From: an uncultured Dehalococcoidia bacterium
GTDB lineage: Bacteria > Chloroflexota > Dehalococcoidia > Dehalococcoidales > UBA3254
NCBI GenBank assembly: GCA_903890885.1
Contig: CAITCX010000223.1
Coordinates: 1 to 12,470 of the forward strand
Length of the DNA stretch: 12,470 bases
Direction: 5' to 3'
The first letter of the stretch is position 1. Every line of letters begins with the position of its first letter. This document shows, in pieces, positions 1-6,659 of this stretch. Under the pieces are notes generated by a model. That model made no database searches. It had not been told where the DNA came from and was given only the letters and a program-made list of their open reading frames with translations. A program made the translations under genes and the position numbers.

Positions 1-1136
1 GCAGCCGCATCTTTCAGTGTGACAATCCTTTCCCGTATCAGAGGCATGATTTGCCGTACGTAGTTAATATCTAAAGGCCGCCTGACATCCGGTGGTAAAT
101 ACTTTTCCATAAATGGCAAGACCCTAGCCGTCAAATCGTCAACCGGCAGGGTGCGGATATACATACCGTTCAACCAGTCCAGTTTTTCCTTATTGAAAAT
201 TCCGGCCGTGCGACTGACCCGCTCCAATGAGAAGATATCAACCAATTGCTGGCGGCTGAAAATCTCATTTTTATCGTCCAGCGACCAACCCAGCAGCGCC
301 AGGAAATTTAGCATTGTTTCTTGCAGATAACCCTGGTCCCGGTATTCGGTAAGGGTGGCAGCGCCGTGCCGTTTGCTAAGTTTGCTGCGGTCCGGTCCCA
401 AAATAAGGGGCATATGGGCGAATTGCGGCGGATCAAATTTTAAAGCATTGTAAAGCATAACATGCTTGGGCGTGCTGGAAAGCCATTCCTCAGCCCTCAG
501 GACATGCGAAATATCCATTAAATGGTCGTCAATGACATTAGCCAGGTGGTAAACCGGGAAACCATCTGTTTTTAACAGCACAAAATCATCGACAGTGCTG
601 TTTTCAAAGGCCACTTCCCCGCGCAGCATATCTTGAAAGATTGTGCGCCCGTCCAGCGGGGTCTTAAAACGGATGACGGAGGAGTCGCCTGAGGCTTCCA
701 GCTTTTGTCTTTCCACGGCGCTCAAGTTGCGGCAGTGGCGGTCATATCCGGGCGTTTGTTTATTTGCCGTTTGTTCAGTCCGCATGGCTTCCAATCGTTC
801 GGAAGTACAATAACAGCGATAGGCAAAACCCTCTGCTATTAATTTTTCAGCTATTTTTTTATAAGTTTCCAGTCGCTGCGACTGCACATAGGGACCGTAA
901 TCTCCGCCCACTTCCGGGCCTTCATCCCAGTCCAGTCCCAGCCAGCGCAGGCTGTCCAGGATCGCTTCCAGCGAACCAGGCACCGTGCGGGCGGTATCGG
1001 TATCTTCAATCCGCACGATGAATTTTCCACCGGTGTGCCTGGCATACAGCCAGTTGAACAGGGCGGTGCGGATATTGCCGACATGGGGAAAGCCCGTTGG
1101 ACTGGGGGCATAACGTACTCTAACCGGTTTTTCCAT
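1..1136 (-). CDS. gltX: Glutamyl-tRNA synthetase, N-terminal 378 residues (cut by left window edge)
   Basis: Charges tRNA with glutamate in the cytoplasm (class I aminoacyl-tRNA synthetase). The reading frame starts at ATG 1136 and runs open to base 3, so the C-terminal anticodon-binding part (roughly 100 residues) lies outside. Visible signatures are the N-terminal YAPSPTGFPHVGN, which carries the HIGH-type motif as HVGN at residues 18-21, and DRSKLSKRHGA, which carries the KLSKR form of KMSKS at 252-256. Cys108, Cys110 and Cys135 match the spacing of the zinc cysteines of E. coli GluRS, but the fourth position looks like Asn, so zinc binding is doubtful. An AAAGGA ribosome site lies 8 bases before the ATG. 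The start overlaps the 3' end of lgt by 17 bases, which suggests co-transcription and translational coupling. GlnRS is unlikely given the KLSKR form; a non-discriminating GluRS cannot be excluded. Confidence 0.96.
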   Translation of the reverse strand, partial: MEKPVRVRYAPSPTGFPHVGNIRTALFNWLYARHTGGKFIVRIEDTDTARTVPGSLEAILDSLRWLGLDWDEGPEVGGDYGPYVQSQRLETYKKIAEKLIAEGFAYRCYCTSERLEAMRTEQTANKQTPGYDRHCRNLSAVERQKLEASGDSSVIRFKTPLDGRTIFQDMLRGEVAFENSTVDDFVLLKTDGFPVYHLANVIDDHLMDISHVLRAEEWLSSTPKHVMLYNALKFDPPQFAHMPLILGPDRSKLSKRHGAATLTEYRDQGYLQETMLNFLALLGWSLDDKNEIFSRQQLVDIFSLERVSRTAGIFNKEKLDWLNGMYIRTLPVDDLTARVLPFMEKYLPPDVRRPLDINYVRQIMPLIRERIVTLKDAA

Positions 1137-1956
1137 TATTAGAATCCTTTGTATTTTCCTGAATAATATTTTCGTCTTCGTTCTTTTTCCATCTGACTCT
1201 GAATATGATGATCGGAATGGTAACCAGCAGGACAATAAGGCCGATCAATTGGGCCTGGTGCATGCCGAACAGGAAAGGAGTTCCAGAGCGGATGTATTCA
1301 ATGCCGAAGCGCCAGGCTCCATATAGAGCGAAATAGACCACAAACAGCGAACCCTGCGGCTTAAGCTTTCTGCGCAGAAGCAGTAATATCACAAAGACCA
1401 CCAAATCATAACCGATTTCAAAAATCTGTGTAGGCAAAACGGGGATGCCATTAGGCGCAAAAGAGTTGGGATTGGTGTAAATTACGGCGCAGGCGGAATC
1501 GGACTCAATGCCGTAGCAGCAGCCATTAAAGGTGCAGCCTACCCGGCCGATAGCCTGGGCAATCATCACACCCGGAGCGACCATATCACCGAATTCGGCA
1601 AAATGCATCTGCCTGGATATCAGGCTATAAAGCCAGATGCCGATAACAGCGCCCAGCACAGCCCCCCAGATCGTCAATCCCTGGCCGCTGAAGATCAGAC
1701 CTGGATTCTCCATGTAGAATTTCCATTGGTCAATCACATGTAATAATTTGGAGAAGATCACACCGGAGGGAATACCGATCAAACAGGCAGTTAGAATGGC
1801 ATCATTACTGAGGGTCTTATATTTTTTGTTCTGCCAGAGCATCCAGCCGACTATAAAAACTACGGCCAAAGCTACCATCAACCCGTACCAACCCACCGTA
1901 AATGGTCCAAAGCGGAATAAAATCGGGTCGACATTGATATAAAATACATTATTCAT
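1120..1956 (-). CDS. lgt: Prolipoprotein diacylglyceryl transferase
   Basis: Integral membrane enzyme that moves diacylglycerol from phosphatidylglycerol to the lipobox cysteine of prolipoproteins, the first step of lipoprotein maturation. The protein is 278 residues and highly hydrophobic with about seven membrane segments, normal for Lgt. The signature is present as GRVGCTFNGCCYG (about residues 137-149), the Cys-Cys variant of GRxGNFxNGE seen in many Gram-positives and Chloroflexota. The late Arg/Glu motif is WRFGIEYIR (about 218-226). By eye, the residue matching E. coli His103 is Trp (GLTIWGAVLG). The start is uncertain. AGGAG at 1969-1973 sits 12 bases before ATG 1956 and only 3 bases before an in-frame GTG at 1965, so I prefer ATG. 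The C-terminal 20 residues are polar. It follows ftsY closely and overlaps gltX by 17 bases. Confidence 0.95.
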   Translation of the reverse strand: MNNVFYINVDPILFRFGPFTVGWYGLMVALAVVFIVGWMLWQNKKYKTLSNDAILTACLIGIPSGVIFSKLLHVIDQWKFYMENPGLIFSGQGLTIWGAVLGAVIGIWLYSLISRQMHFAEFGDMVAPGVMIAQAIGRVGCTFNGCCYGIESDSACAVIYTNPNSFAPNGIPVLPTQIFEIGYDLVVFVILLLLRRKLKPQGSLFVVYFALYGAWRFGIEYIRSGTPFLFGMHQAQLIGLIVLLVTIPIIIFRVRWKKNEDENIIQENTKDSNNGKTG

Positions 1957-1980
1957 AATACCCACACACTCCTAACCAGG

Positions 1981-2883
1981 TCAGGAACTGAGAGCCTCCA
2001 CGAAGGAACGGGCGTTAAAAGCGGCGATATCCTCCATGTGCTCCCCGACACCGATATACTTAACCGGGATTTTTAGTTGATCACAAATAGCCAGGGCAAT
2101 ACCACCTTTAGCGGTGCCGTCCAGTTTGGCCAGGAAGATGCCGGTAATGCCAGCAGCCTCAGTGAAGTTTTTCACCTGTAAAAGTCCGTTCTGACCAGTA
2201 GTGGCGTCCAGCACCAGCAGAACCTCATGCGGTGCGGTAATATCGGTTTTGTTAATCACCCGCCTGATTTTTTTAAGTTCTTCCATAAGGTTGAACTTGG
2301 TGTGCAAGCGTCCGGCAGTATCAATAATTAAGAGCTGCGACCCCCGGCTTTTAGCGGCAGCCATGGCATCATAAACCACTGCCCCTGGATCAGCTCCAGG
2401 CTGGTGTGCCACAATCTCCACCCCGGCCCGTTCAGCCCAGGTCCTGAGCTGGTCGATTGCGGCGGCACGAAAGGTGTCTCCAGCCGCCAACAAGACGGAT
2501 TTGCCTTCACTTTTCGCCAGATAGGCGAGCTTGGCAATGGAGGTGGTCTTGCCGGAGCCATTAACCCCGATTACCAGAACAACTTCTGGAATCGCAGCAA
2601 CGACAGGTGAAGGTGCCTGAATATTGAGAATCGAAACCATTTCGTTTTTCAGGGCTTCCCGCACTTGTTCACCGTCTTTGAGGTTCGCTTCCTTGACAGT
2701 CGCTTTGGTGTTTGCAATCAATTTTTCGGTAGTTTCCATGCCTACATCTGCCGCAATCAAGAGTTCTTCCAATTCGTCCCAGATGGTATCGTCAATGTTG
2801 GAACGGTCAAAGAGGTGCATGGCCTTGGAAAACCAATTTTCCTTAGTTGTTTGTAAGGCTTTCTTAAAAATATTTTTAAACAC
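1981..2883 (-). CDS. ftsY: Signal recognition particle receptor FtsY
   Basis: SRP GTPase at the inner face of the membrane that docks Ffh-ribosome complexes for co-translational insertion. The protein is 300 residues: a short helical N domain (about 1-95) and then the G domain. G-domain motifs are GVNGSGKTT (106-114), DTFRAAA (136-142), DTAGR (188-192) and AKLDGTAKGG (252-261). The tail GVGEHMEDIAAF supports FtsY over Ffh, since there is no M domain. It lacks the long acidic A domain of enterobacterial FtsY, as is usual in Gram-positives. I chose GTG 2883 because AGGAG lies 6 bases upstream; extending to TTG 2919 would add 12 residues with no good ribosome site. It is first in a probable ftsY-lgt-gltX transcript. 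Confidence 0.97.
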   Translation of the reverse strand: MFKNIFKKALQTTKENWFSKAMHLFDRSNIDDTIWDELEELLIAADVGMETTEKLIANTKATVKEANLKDGEQVREALKNEMVSILNIQAPSPVVAAIPEVVLVIGVNGSGKTTSIAKLAYLAKSEGKSVLLAAGDTFRAAAIDQLRTWAERAGVEIVAHQPGADPGAVVYDAMAAAKSRGSQLLIIDTAGRLHTKFNLMEELKKIRRVINKTDITAPHEVLLVLDATTGQNGLLQVKNFTEAAGITGIFLAKLDGTAKGGIALAICDQLKIPVKYIGVGEHMEDIAAFNARSFVEALSS

Positions 2884-2948
2884 TCGTTTCTCCTGGAATA
2901 GTGGGGAAAATACCTGCAATATTAATAATCGCTTAACAATTGTTTGCT

Positions 2949-2977
2949 ATTATAGTCAATGTCAGGATAGCTGACAC
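2949..2977 (-). promoter_or_regulatory. Candidate sigma-A promoter for ftsY-lgt-gltX
   Basis: Read on the minus strand, a perfect TATAAT (2954-2949) is preceded by a 17-base spacer and GTGTCA (2977-2972), which matches four of six bases of TTGACA. It lies about 65 bases upstream of the GTG of ftsY and after the hairpin that follows the helicase gene, as expected for a separate transcription unit. Seen by eye only; the -35 is mediocre. Confidence 0.55.
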
Positions 2978-3002
2978 GGCTTTTTCATTTATCTCTCCAA
3001 GA

Positions 3003-3033
3003 TTCAGCCCGGCCTTAGGCAAGCCGGGCTGAA
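3003..3033 (-). terminator. Perfect 11-bp GC-rich hairpin between helicase gene and ftsY
   Basis: TTCAGCCCGGC (3003-3013) pairs perfectly with GCCGGGCTGAA (3023-3033) around a 9-base loop. It sits 65 bases past the stop of the minus-strand helicase gene and before the ftsY promoter, the right place for a terminator of the DUF503-helicase unit. Neither strand carries a clear U tract after the stem, so it is not a classical intrinsic terminator. It may instead stabilise the 3' end of the mRNA or act with Rho. No tRNA or other gene is visible in 2884-3097. Confidence 0.45.
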
Positions 3034-3097
3034 ACCTTTATTAACACTTTAACCAATCCGCCACGCCAAAGCAAATGCAAATCCACTGTTTAACCTT

Positions 3098-5389
3098 TCA
3101 GGATTCCTTTCCCAGCAGTTCCTCCAGAATGATCACTGCCGCTTTTTTATCCAGAGGCTCATTGTTGTTCCCGCATTTGGGTGACTGAATGCAGCTTGGA
3201 CAACCATCCTGACAGGGGCATTCAACGATGGCCCGGTAGGTAGCCTGCCACAAGTCATTTATCAACTCAAAGCCTTTTTCTGCAATACCGATACCTCCAG
3301 GATGGGCATCAAAAATAAAAATCTGGGCCTTGCCGGTATCGGCATGGAAAGGCGTAGAAACACCCCCGATGTCATTGCGATCGCAGAGCGCAAAAAGCGG
3401 TAAAATGGAAATGGCAGCATGTTCTACAGCATGAATGCCTCCGGCAAAATCTCTTCCTGTTTTTGAGATACGCGAAACAGCAACCTGCGGCAAATCAAAC
3501 CATAATGCAATAGTAGTGAAAATCTGTGGCGGTAATTCCAGTGCCTCTTCTCCCAATATTTCCTCGGTCAACTGGGATTTGCGGCGGTAACCAATAACGC
3601 TGTCATTGACCTCTACTTCGCCCAGGCAAACCGTTGTTGGGCCGCGCGTCTGCCGGTGCTGCTCATCAATTATTTTCAAATCGGAAATTTCGGTGGCGCG
3701 GGTATAGTAATTGACTTCGGCCGGTTCGACATAAGCGGTACGGCTCTCCAGATCGAGTTTTGTTACCAGATAGTTGTCGCCCTGGTGCAGGAAAATGGCT
3801 CCGGTATGCACCATGAAGAAGGCCTGAGAGGCTTCAATGGTTTCCAGCAGGCTGTCTGTGGAAGTATCGAAAATGCTGAAGTTCTGGCCGGAAGTGGAGC
3901 GAATATTAATGGCCTGAGCCGGGTAGGCGATGCCAGGCGGGAAATACCATAGGCCGCCGCGCAACTTGAGCAGACCATGTTTTTCCATATCCCGGATTTC
4001 CTGTAACATGGTCTGTCCAAAATAGACAATGTCCTTCTCGTTGAGGGGTTTTTCCCAGGCGGAGCAGGCCAGATGAGCCTGCAAAATATAATGATTTTCC
4101 GGATTGATCAAGGCATTTTCAAAATTTCTTAAAAAGAAATTCTCGGGATGACGCATAAAATACTGGTCCAGCGGGTTATCTGTAGCGATCAGGAAACTCA
4201 GTGCTTTTTGTTTGGACCGGCCGCTTCGTCCAGCCTGCTGCCAGGTGCTGGAAACACTGCCGGGATAACCAGTCAAAACGGTGGCTTCCAGGTCGCCGAT
4301 ATCTATGCCCACTTCCAGAGCGTTAGTAGCCACTACACCGATCAATTTGCCGGTAAAAAGCTCGTGTTCTATCTTGCGTCGGTCTTTCGCCAGATAACCA
4401 GCCCGGTAAGGCCTTATTTTGTCTATTAGTCGGCGATCAGTCTGCCGCAAATTTTGCCGGGAATAGTTATATATGAGCTCGGTCAGGCGGCGCGTGCGAG
4501 TAAAAGTTAAGGTACGGATTTCTTTCTTCACCAGCTCTGTAAAAACAAAAGTGGCCTCGCTGTTGGCGGAACGGCGGCTCTCTTTTTTCTCATCTATCAG
4601 GGGCGGATTCCAGAAAACGAAATCCTTGCCTCCATGCGGAGATCCGTCGTTGGAAACGACCGTAAAAGGCATTCCTACCAGTTTTTCGGCATGTTCACCC
4701 GGATTGGCGATGGTAGCTGAACAACAAATAAATTGAGGCCAGGTGCCGTAGATTTCACATAAACGGCGCAGCCGTCTCAAAACCAGTGCCACATGAGAAC
4801 CGAAAACACCACGATACATATGAGCTTCGTCAACCACTACGTATCTAAGCCTCCGCAACAGGCGCGACCAGGATTGGTGGTTGGGCAAAATGCCAATGTG
4901 AAGCATGTCGGGGTTGGTGATCAGAATACGAGCATTTTTTTTAATATCGAAGCGCTCATTCTGAGGTGTATCTCCATCAAAAGTGGCGCAGTCCTCACTT
5001 GCCAGTATATCCGGACAAAACTGATCGCGCATTTTGCGCAGTTGGTCCTGTGCCAATGCTTTGGTAGGAAATAAATACAGGGCGCGGCTGCTCTTTTCCG
5101 TCAGCAGGGCTTCCATGATTGGAACATTATAACAGAGGGTTTTTCCGCTGGCAGAAGAGGTTGCCACCATCACGTTGGCACCGACCCTGGCAGCATTGAC
5201 AGCGTAGGCCTGATGCTTGTAAAGAGGCAATAGAGCATTATCATCCAGGCAATCTTGTAGTTTTTTTATTAGTGGTCGTTCCAACTCACCGCAATCAGCG
5301 GAACGAGGCGGGATATGCTCAATATGCGCTATCTGGTCGCTATATTCTGGCTGAGCGGTCAGGTGGTGCAGAAAGCCCGCTGTATCCAA
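3098..5389 (-). CDS. mrfA: MrfA/YprA-family DEAH-box DNA repair helicase with DUF1998 zinc-binding domain
   Basis: Superfamily 2 helicase of the MrfA (YprA) family, known in Bacillus subtilis for repair of mitomycin C damage. It is 763 residues, close to B. subtilis MrfA. Core motifs in order: LYKHQ (56-60), ATSSASGKT (Walker A, 76-84), DEAH (187-190), SAT (224-226), and QQAGRSGR (motif VI, 384-391). The C-terminal MZB/DUF1998 region (about 625-760) contains HAVEHA, FDAHPGGIGIAEKGFE and a CxCx3CxxC zinc site at Cys724, 726, 730 and 733, with one more Cys at 739. The start is TTG 5389: GGGAGG lies 6 bases upstream, overlapping the stop of the DUF503 gene, and the frame has no better start. It is second in a two-gene unit 12 bases after DUF503. 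Family assignment is firm; the exact damage repaired is inferred. Confidence 0.93.
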   Translation of the reverse strand: MDTAGFLHHLTAQPEYSDQIAHIEHIPPRSADCGELERPLIKKLQDCLDDNALLPLYKHQAYAVNAARVGANVMVATSSASGKTLCYNVPIMEALLTEKSSRALYLFPTKALAQDQLRKMRDQFCPDILASEDCATFDGDTPQNERFDIKKNARILITNPDMLHIGILPNHQSWSRLLRRLRYVVVDEAHMYRGVFGSHVALVLRRLRRLCEIYGTWPQFICCSATIANPGEHAEKLVGMPFTVVSNDGSPHGGKDFVFWNPPLIDEKKESRRSANSEATFVFTELVKKEIRTLTFTRTRRLTELIYNYSRQNLRQTDRRLIDKIRPYRAGYLAKDRRKIEHELFTGKLIGVVATNALEVGIDIGDLEATVLTGYPGSVSSTWQQAGRSGRSKQKALSFLIATDNPLDQYFMRHPENFFLRNFENALINPENHYILQAHLACSAWEKPLNEKDIVYFGQTMLQEIRDMEKHGLLKLRGGLWYFPPGIAYPAQAINIRSTSGQNFSIFDTSTDSLLETIEASQAFFMVHTGAIFLHQGDNYLVTKLDLESRTAYVEPAEVNYYTRATEISDLKIIDEQHRQTRGPTTVCLGEVEVNDSVIGYRRKSQLTEEILGEEALELPPQIFTTIALWFDLPQVAVSRISKTGRDFAGGIHAVEHAAISILPLFALCDRNDIGGVSTPFHADTGKAQIFIFDAHPGGIGIAEKGFELINDLWQATYRAIVECPCQDGCPSCIQSPKCGNNNEPLDKKAAVIILEELLGKES

Positions 5390-5401
5390 GGCTTGCCTCC
5401 C

Positions 5402-5692
5402 TCATACCGCCAATATCTCTATTTGATAGTCCAAGAACTCAAAATCGCCCTGGCTGTTGACCACCATTTCAACGGCTTTGGATAAGACCTCGTTGGTGAA
5501 GCGCTGATCGTTGCTTACGAAACTCAAGCCTATGGTGGCTAATTGCCATAAGTCATTGTCCTCAACTTCAGCTACTGAGACATTGAATTTGTTTTTCAGA
5601 CGGGCAGTCACGGATTTAACCACCTGCCTTTTTCCTTTAAGAGAGAGGTTGTCTGGCAGTCGCAGCTTGATCTTACATATGCCGACATTCAT
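5402..5692 (-). CDS. DUF503 (YlxP-like) family protein
   Basis: Small cytoplasmic protein of 96 residues, the usual DUF503 length. The family signature is the opening beta strand MNVGICKIKLRLP followed by SLKGKRQVVKSV and a basic stretch around RLKNKF (about residues 31-36), then VAEVEDNDLWQLATIGLSFV. The family is compact alpha/beta and often lies near ribosome-maturation genes (infB-rbfA in Bacillus). Its biochemical role is not established; a link to ribosome assembly has been proposed. Here it instead precedes the MrfA-type helicase by 12 bases. The ATG has GAGG only one base upstream, too close for a normal Shine-Dalgarno, and a consensus promoter ends just before it, so translation is probably leaderless. 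The start is supported because the family begins at this strand. Confidence 0.9.
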   Translation of the reverse strand: MNVGICKIKLRLPDNLSLKGKRQVVKSVTARLKNKFNVSVAEVEDNDLWQLATIGLSFVSNDQRFTNEVLSKAVEMVVNSQGDFEFLDYQIEILAV

Positions 5693-5698
5693 ACCTCA

Positions 5699-5728
5699 AT
5701 TATAGTTGAAGAAGGTAATAAAAGTCTA
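5699..5728 (-). promoter_or_regulatory. Promoter of DUF503-mrfA, placed for a leaderless mRNA
   Basis: On the minus strand, TAGACT (5728-5723, four of six to TTGACA) is followed by an 18-base spacer and a perfect TATAAT (5704-5699). Transcription would normally begin 5-8 bases downstream, at 5694-5691, which is at or within two bases of the A of the ATG at 5692. The mRNA would therefore have essentially no 5' leader. Confidence 0.6.
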
Positions 5729-5789
5729 AACAATCTGAAACGAGACCTGCCCGATGTTTATATTTTTTGATAACTATTAGAGCAAGTTC

Positions 5790-5818
5790 TTTTCAATTTT
5801 AATCTTTGCATATACTAT
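5790..5818 (+). promoter_or_regulatory. Weak candidate promoter for the small membrane protein gene
   Basis: TTTTCA (5790-5795), a 17-base spacer and TACTAT (5813-5818) form a poor sigma-A-like promoter. TATACT (5811-5816) and TATAAG (5816-5821) are alternative -10 boxes without a good -35. The whole stretch 5750-5830 is very AT-rich, so such matches arise easily. It also contains TTTCAATT, a half-site shared with the inverted repeat before the Fur-family gene. Confidence 0.25.
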
Positions 5819-5861
5819 AAGTACAGAATCATCGGAATAAAATAACCATTAGAGGTGTGAA

Positions 5862-6104
5862 ATGTTTTCAGGTATAGTTATGACCCGTATCGTTTTTATA
5901 ACGGCAATGATTAATCTGATTTCGATTTTGATGGTCCTGTTGTCTTGCCGCTGTATCAATGTGTGGAAACTGACATCATGGATCAACAAATACCCATGGT
6001 ACAAACGTTATTTCAAGTGGCATTGTTATCTGTGGTACATCTTTTTACCTTCAGTAATTATTCATATCATTTTTGCCCTAAAAATATTCGGCTTTCCATT
6101 TTAA
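5862..6104 (+). CDS. Small membrane protein of unknown family with an H-x13-H pair
   Basis: I do not recognise the family. The 80-residue product has two strongly hydrophobic stretches, about residues 9-30 and 56-73. They are joined by a basic, aromatic loop rich in Trp, Tyr and Lys (residues 35-53). Cys29 and Cys31 end the first helix. His54 and His68 lie 13 residues apart at the start of and within the second helix, so they face the same side. This is the spacing of haem ligands in ferric-reductase/NOX-type membrane domains, although those proteins carry two such helices. AGAGG lies 6 bases before the ATG, which supports real translation. The gene is more AT-rich than its neighbours. It sits 82 bases before the Fur-family gene in the same direction, so a role linked to metal or haem is possible but only inferred from position. 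Confidence 0.62.
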   Translation: MFSGIVMTRIVFITAMINLISILMVLLSCRCINVWKLTSWINKYPWYKRYFKWHCYLWYIFLPSVIIHIIFALKIFGFPF

Positions 6105-6134
6105 GCTTTTCGCGCCAAGGTAGATCGAAAACTA

Positions 6135-6163
6135 TTGACATCGGCAATTCCATCCTATACATT
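6135..6163 (+). promoter_or_regulatory. Promoter of the fur/zur-znuABC operon
   Basis: A perfect TTGACA (6135-6140) is followed by a 17-base spacer and TACATT (6158-6163, four of six to TATAAT). TATACA at 6156-6161 is an alternative -10 with a short 15-base spacer. Initiation near 6170 would fall inside the inverted repeat at 6163-6185, so a protein bound there would block the promoter. Confidence 0.6.
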
Positions 6164-6185
6164 AATTGAAAAGGAGTTTCAATTA
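6163..6185 (+). promoter_or_regulatory. Perfect inverted repeat, candidate Fur/Zur operator, enclosing the Shine-Dalgarno
   Basis: TAATTGAAA (6163-6171) and TTTCAATTA (6177-6185) are perfect 9-bp arms around AGGAG (6172-6176), the ribosome site of the next gene. The left arm touches the -10 box. AT-rich dyads of this size over the start site are typical operators of Fur-family repressors, so autoregulation is inferred. It does not match a Zur or Fur box consensus I can recall exactly. Transcripts starting near 6170 would lack most of the left arm, so an RNA hairpin role is less likely unless transcription enters from upstream. Confidence 0.55.
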
Positions 6186-6186
6186 G

Positions 6187-6654
6187 GTGAATTTGCCGGA
6201 AATAATCGCACAATTGCGTGATAACGGACACAAAGTCACACCCCAGAGGATCGCCATCATCAAAACTGTGCTTGAAAGCCCAGAATTGCTAACGCCTTCC
6301 GCCCTTTATGAGAAGGTCAAAAAGGCCGATCCCGGAGTAGGGGCAGTAACGGTCTACCGTACTCTCAATATTCTGGAAGAACTGGGACTGGTTTGTGTGG
6401 TGCATACCGGAGATAACACCCATAGCTATATAGGCTGCCCCGCAGAGCATCACGATCATTTGATTTGCGCAGACTGCGGTAAGGTGGTCAATTTTACTCA
6501 TTGTAACCTGGGCCTGCTAGAAAAACGGTTAATCGCAGAAACCGGCTTTGCAATCAGCGAACACCGGTTAGACTTCTACGGCCGTTGTGAAAAGTGCGGT
6601 AAAAAACGCTTTGTGGCTGAAGCTTCGGCTAGAACCATCGTCCTCCGGGAGTAA
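6187..6654 (+). CDS. Fur-family metalloregulator, probably zinc-responsive (Zur)
   Basis: Dimeric metal-sensing repressor of 155 residues. The N-terminal winged helix covers about 1-85, with NGHKVTPQR and the recognition region GVGAVTVYRTLNILEELG. The C-terminal metal and dimerisation domain follows. HHDHLICADC supplies His88, His89 and His91 plus Cys94-x2-Cys97; HRLDFYGRCEKC supplies His126 and Cys134-x2-Cys137. The four cysteines form the structural zinc site known in the family. The start is GTG 6187, fixed by an in-frame TAG immediately upstream, with AAGGAG 10 bases before. It is 5 bases from the ZnuA-like gene, so one transcript with the transporter. That context favours Zur, but Fur, Mur or PerR cannot be told apart by sequence alone. 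The inverted repeat before it suggests it represses its own operon. Confidence 0.92.
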   Translation: MNLPEIIAQLRDNGHKVTPQRIAIIKTVLESPELLTPSALYEKVKKADPGVGAVTVYRTLNILEELGLVCVVHTGDNTHSYIGCPAEHHDHLICADCGKVVNFTHCNLGLLEKRLIAETGFAISEHRLDFYGRCEKCGKKRFVAEASARTIVLRE

Positions 6655-6659
6655 TAGTT

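Noticed and set aside
764..1111. Open frames on both strands inside gltX.
   Set aside because: They are shadows: the gltX frame itself is open and carries clear GluRS motifs throughout.
2884..2919. Longer FtsY starting at TTG 2919.
   Set aside because: GTG 2883 has AGGAG at 6 bases and gives the normal family N-terminus; the extra 12 residues overlap that ribosome site.
3034..3097. Possible tRNA or small RNA next to the hairpin.
   Set aside because: No cloverleaf, T-loop or CCA-like end could be found on either strand.
5945..6169. A 74-residue frame overlapping the small membrane protein gene.
   Set aside because: No ribosome site, and it lies mostly inside the better-supported frame at 5862-6104.
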